A program made the translations under genes and the position numbers. A stretch of 6,282 nt of DNA from Aliitabrizicola sp031425325 (GTDB lineage: Bacteria; Pseudomonadota; Alphaproteobacteria; Rhodobacterales; Rhodobacteraceae). The stretch covers positions 1 to 6,282 of the forward strand of contig JANPJD010000075.1 in NCBI GenBank assembly GCA_031425325.1. The letters run 5' to 3'. The notes below the pieces were generated by a model that did not search any database, was not told the DNA's origin, and saw nothing but the letters and a program-made list of their open reading frames with translations. Shown here piece after piece: positions 6,221 to 6,282 of this stretch (within the stretch, counting starts at the first letter, position 1; the number at the start of each line of letters is the position of its first letter).

Positions 6221-6282
6221 ACGAGCGCAGACTTTGTGTTGCGGCGTGCCGGCATCGTCTGCGCCGACGCCCGGCACGACCT
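6217..6282 (-). CDS. Possible C-terminal end of a convergent gene
   Basis: A minus-strand frame is open from the window edge to a TAG at 6219-6217, giving 21 codons that end MPARRNTKSALV. Third positions are G or C in 18 of 21 codons, higher than in the other two positions, as expected for coding sequence in this genome. If real, it would overlap the HIT stop through CTAG, exactly as glgX and the sulfotransferase do. The product is not recognised, and 21 open codons in GC-rich DNA are easily random. The stem-loop at 6245-6278 lies inside it and is a competing explanation. Confidence 0.3.
   Translation of the reverse strand, partial: RSCRASAQTMPARRNTKSALV
6245..6278 (+). terminator. Stem-loop downstream of the HIT gene
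   Basis: CGTGCCGG (6245-6252) pairs perfectly with CCGGCACG (6271-6278). Inside, CGTC (6256-6259) can pair with GACG (6266-6269) around a six-base loop. Starting 25 nt past the HIT stop, this strong hairpin is well placed to end the glycosyltransferase-HIT transcript. The window ends 4 bases later, so a following T-run cannot be seen. It could instead lie within a convergent coding sequence. Confidence 0.35.

Noticed and set aside
5831..6277. A 148-codon minus-strand frame opposite the HIT gene.
   Set aside because: It runs antisense through the histidine triad of a clear HIT protein and has no motif of its own.

Overview
The window is GC-rich (about two thirds G+C by eye) and densely coded, with strong G/C preference at third codon positions. 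The gene content and protein wording fit a chromosomal segment of an alphaproteobacterium, most likely a Rhodobacterales/Paracoccaceae member (Rhodobacter or Paracoccus type). That placement rests on recognising the proteins, not on a marker gene. No RNA gene, insertion sequence, CRISPR array or phage gene was seen.

Left part (1-3302, plus strand): the iron-sulfur C-terminus of endonuclease III (nth) overlaps by 4 nt the GTG start of a PfkB-family kinase of the adenosine kinase type. An 89-bp gap follows, holding a small direct repeat and a hairpin that touches the next Shine-Dalgarno. Next is a complete glycogen debranching enzyme gene, glgX, with all its GH13 catalytic residues. These are housekeeping genes for DNA repair, nucleoside or sugar phosphorylation, and glycogen breakdown.

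Middle (3299-5841): a PAPS-dependent sulfotransferase gene on the minus strand converges on glgX so tightly that both stop codons share one CTAG. It diverges from a 525-residue fusion of a GT14 (core-2/I-branching type) glycosyltransferase and a C-terminal domain of unknown function. The 146-bp gap between them contains an AT-rich island with a 7-bp inverted repeat and possible back-to-back promoters. This pair is the most interesting part of the window: a glycosyltransferase and a carbohydrate-type sulfotransferase suggest synthesis of a sulfated, branched surface glycan. The product is inference.

Right part (5846-6282): a complete HIT-family nucleotide hydrolase gene follows the glycosyltransferase by 4 nt, probably co-transcribed. 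The last 62 bases hold either a terminator-like stem-loop or the tail of a convergent minus-strand gene; the sequence does not decide between them.
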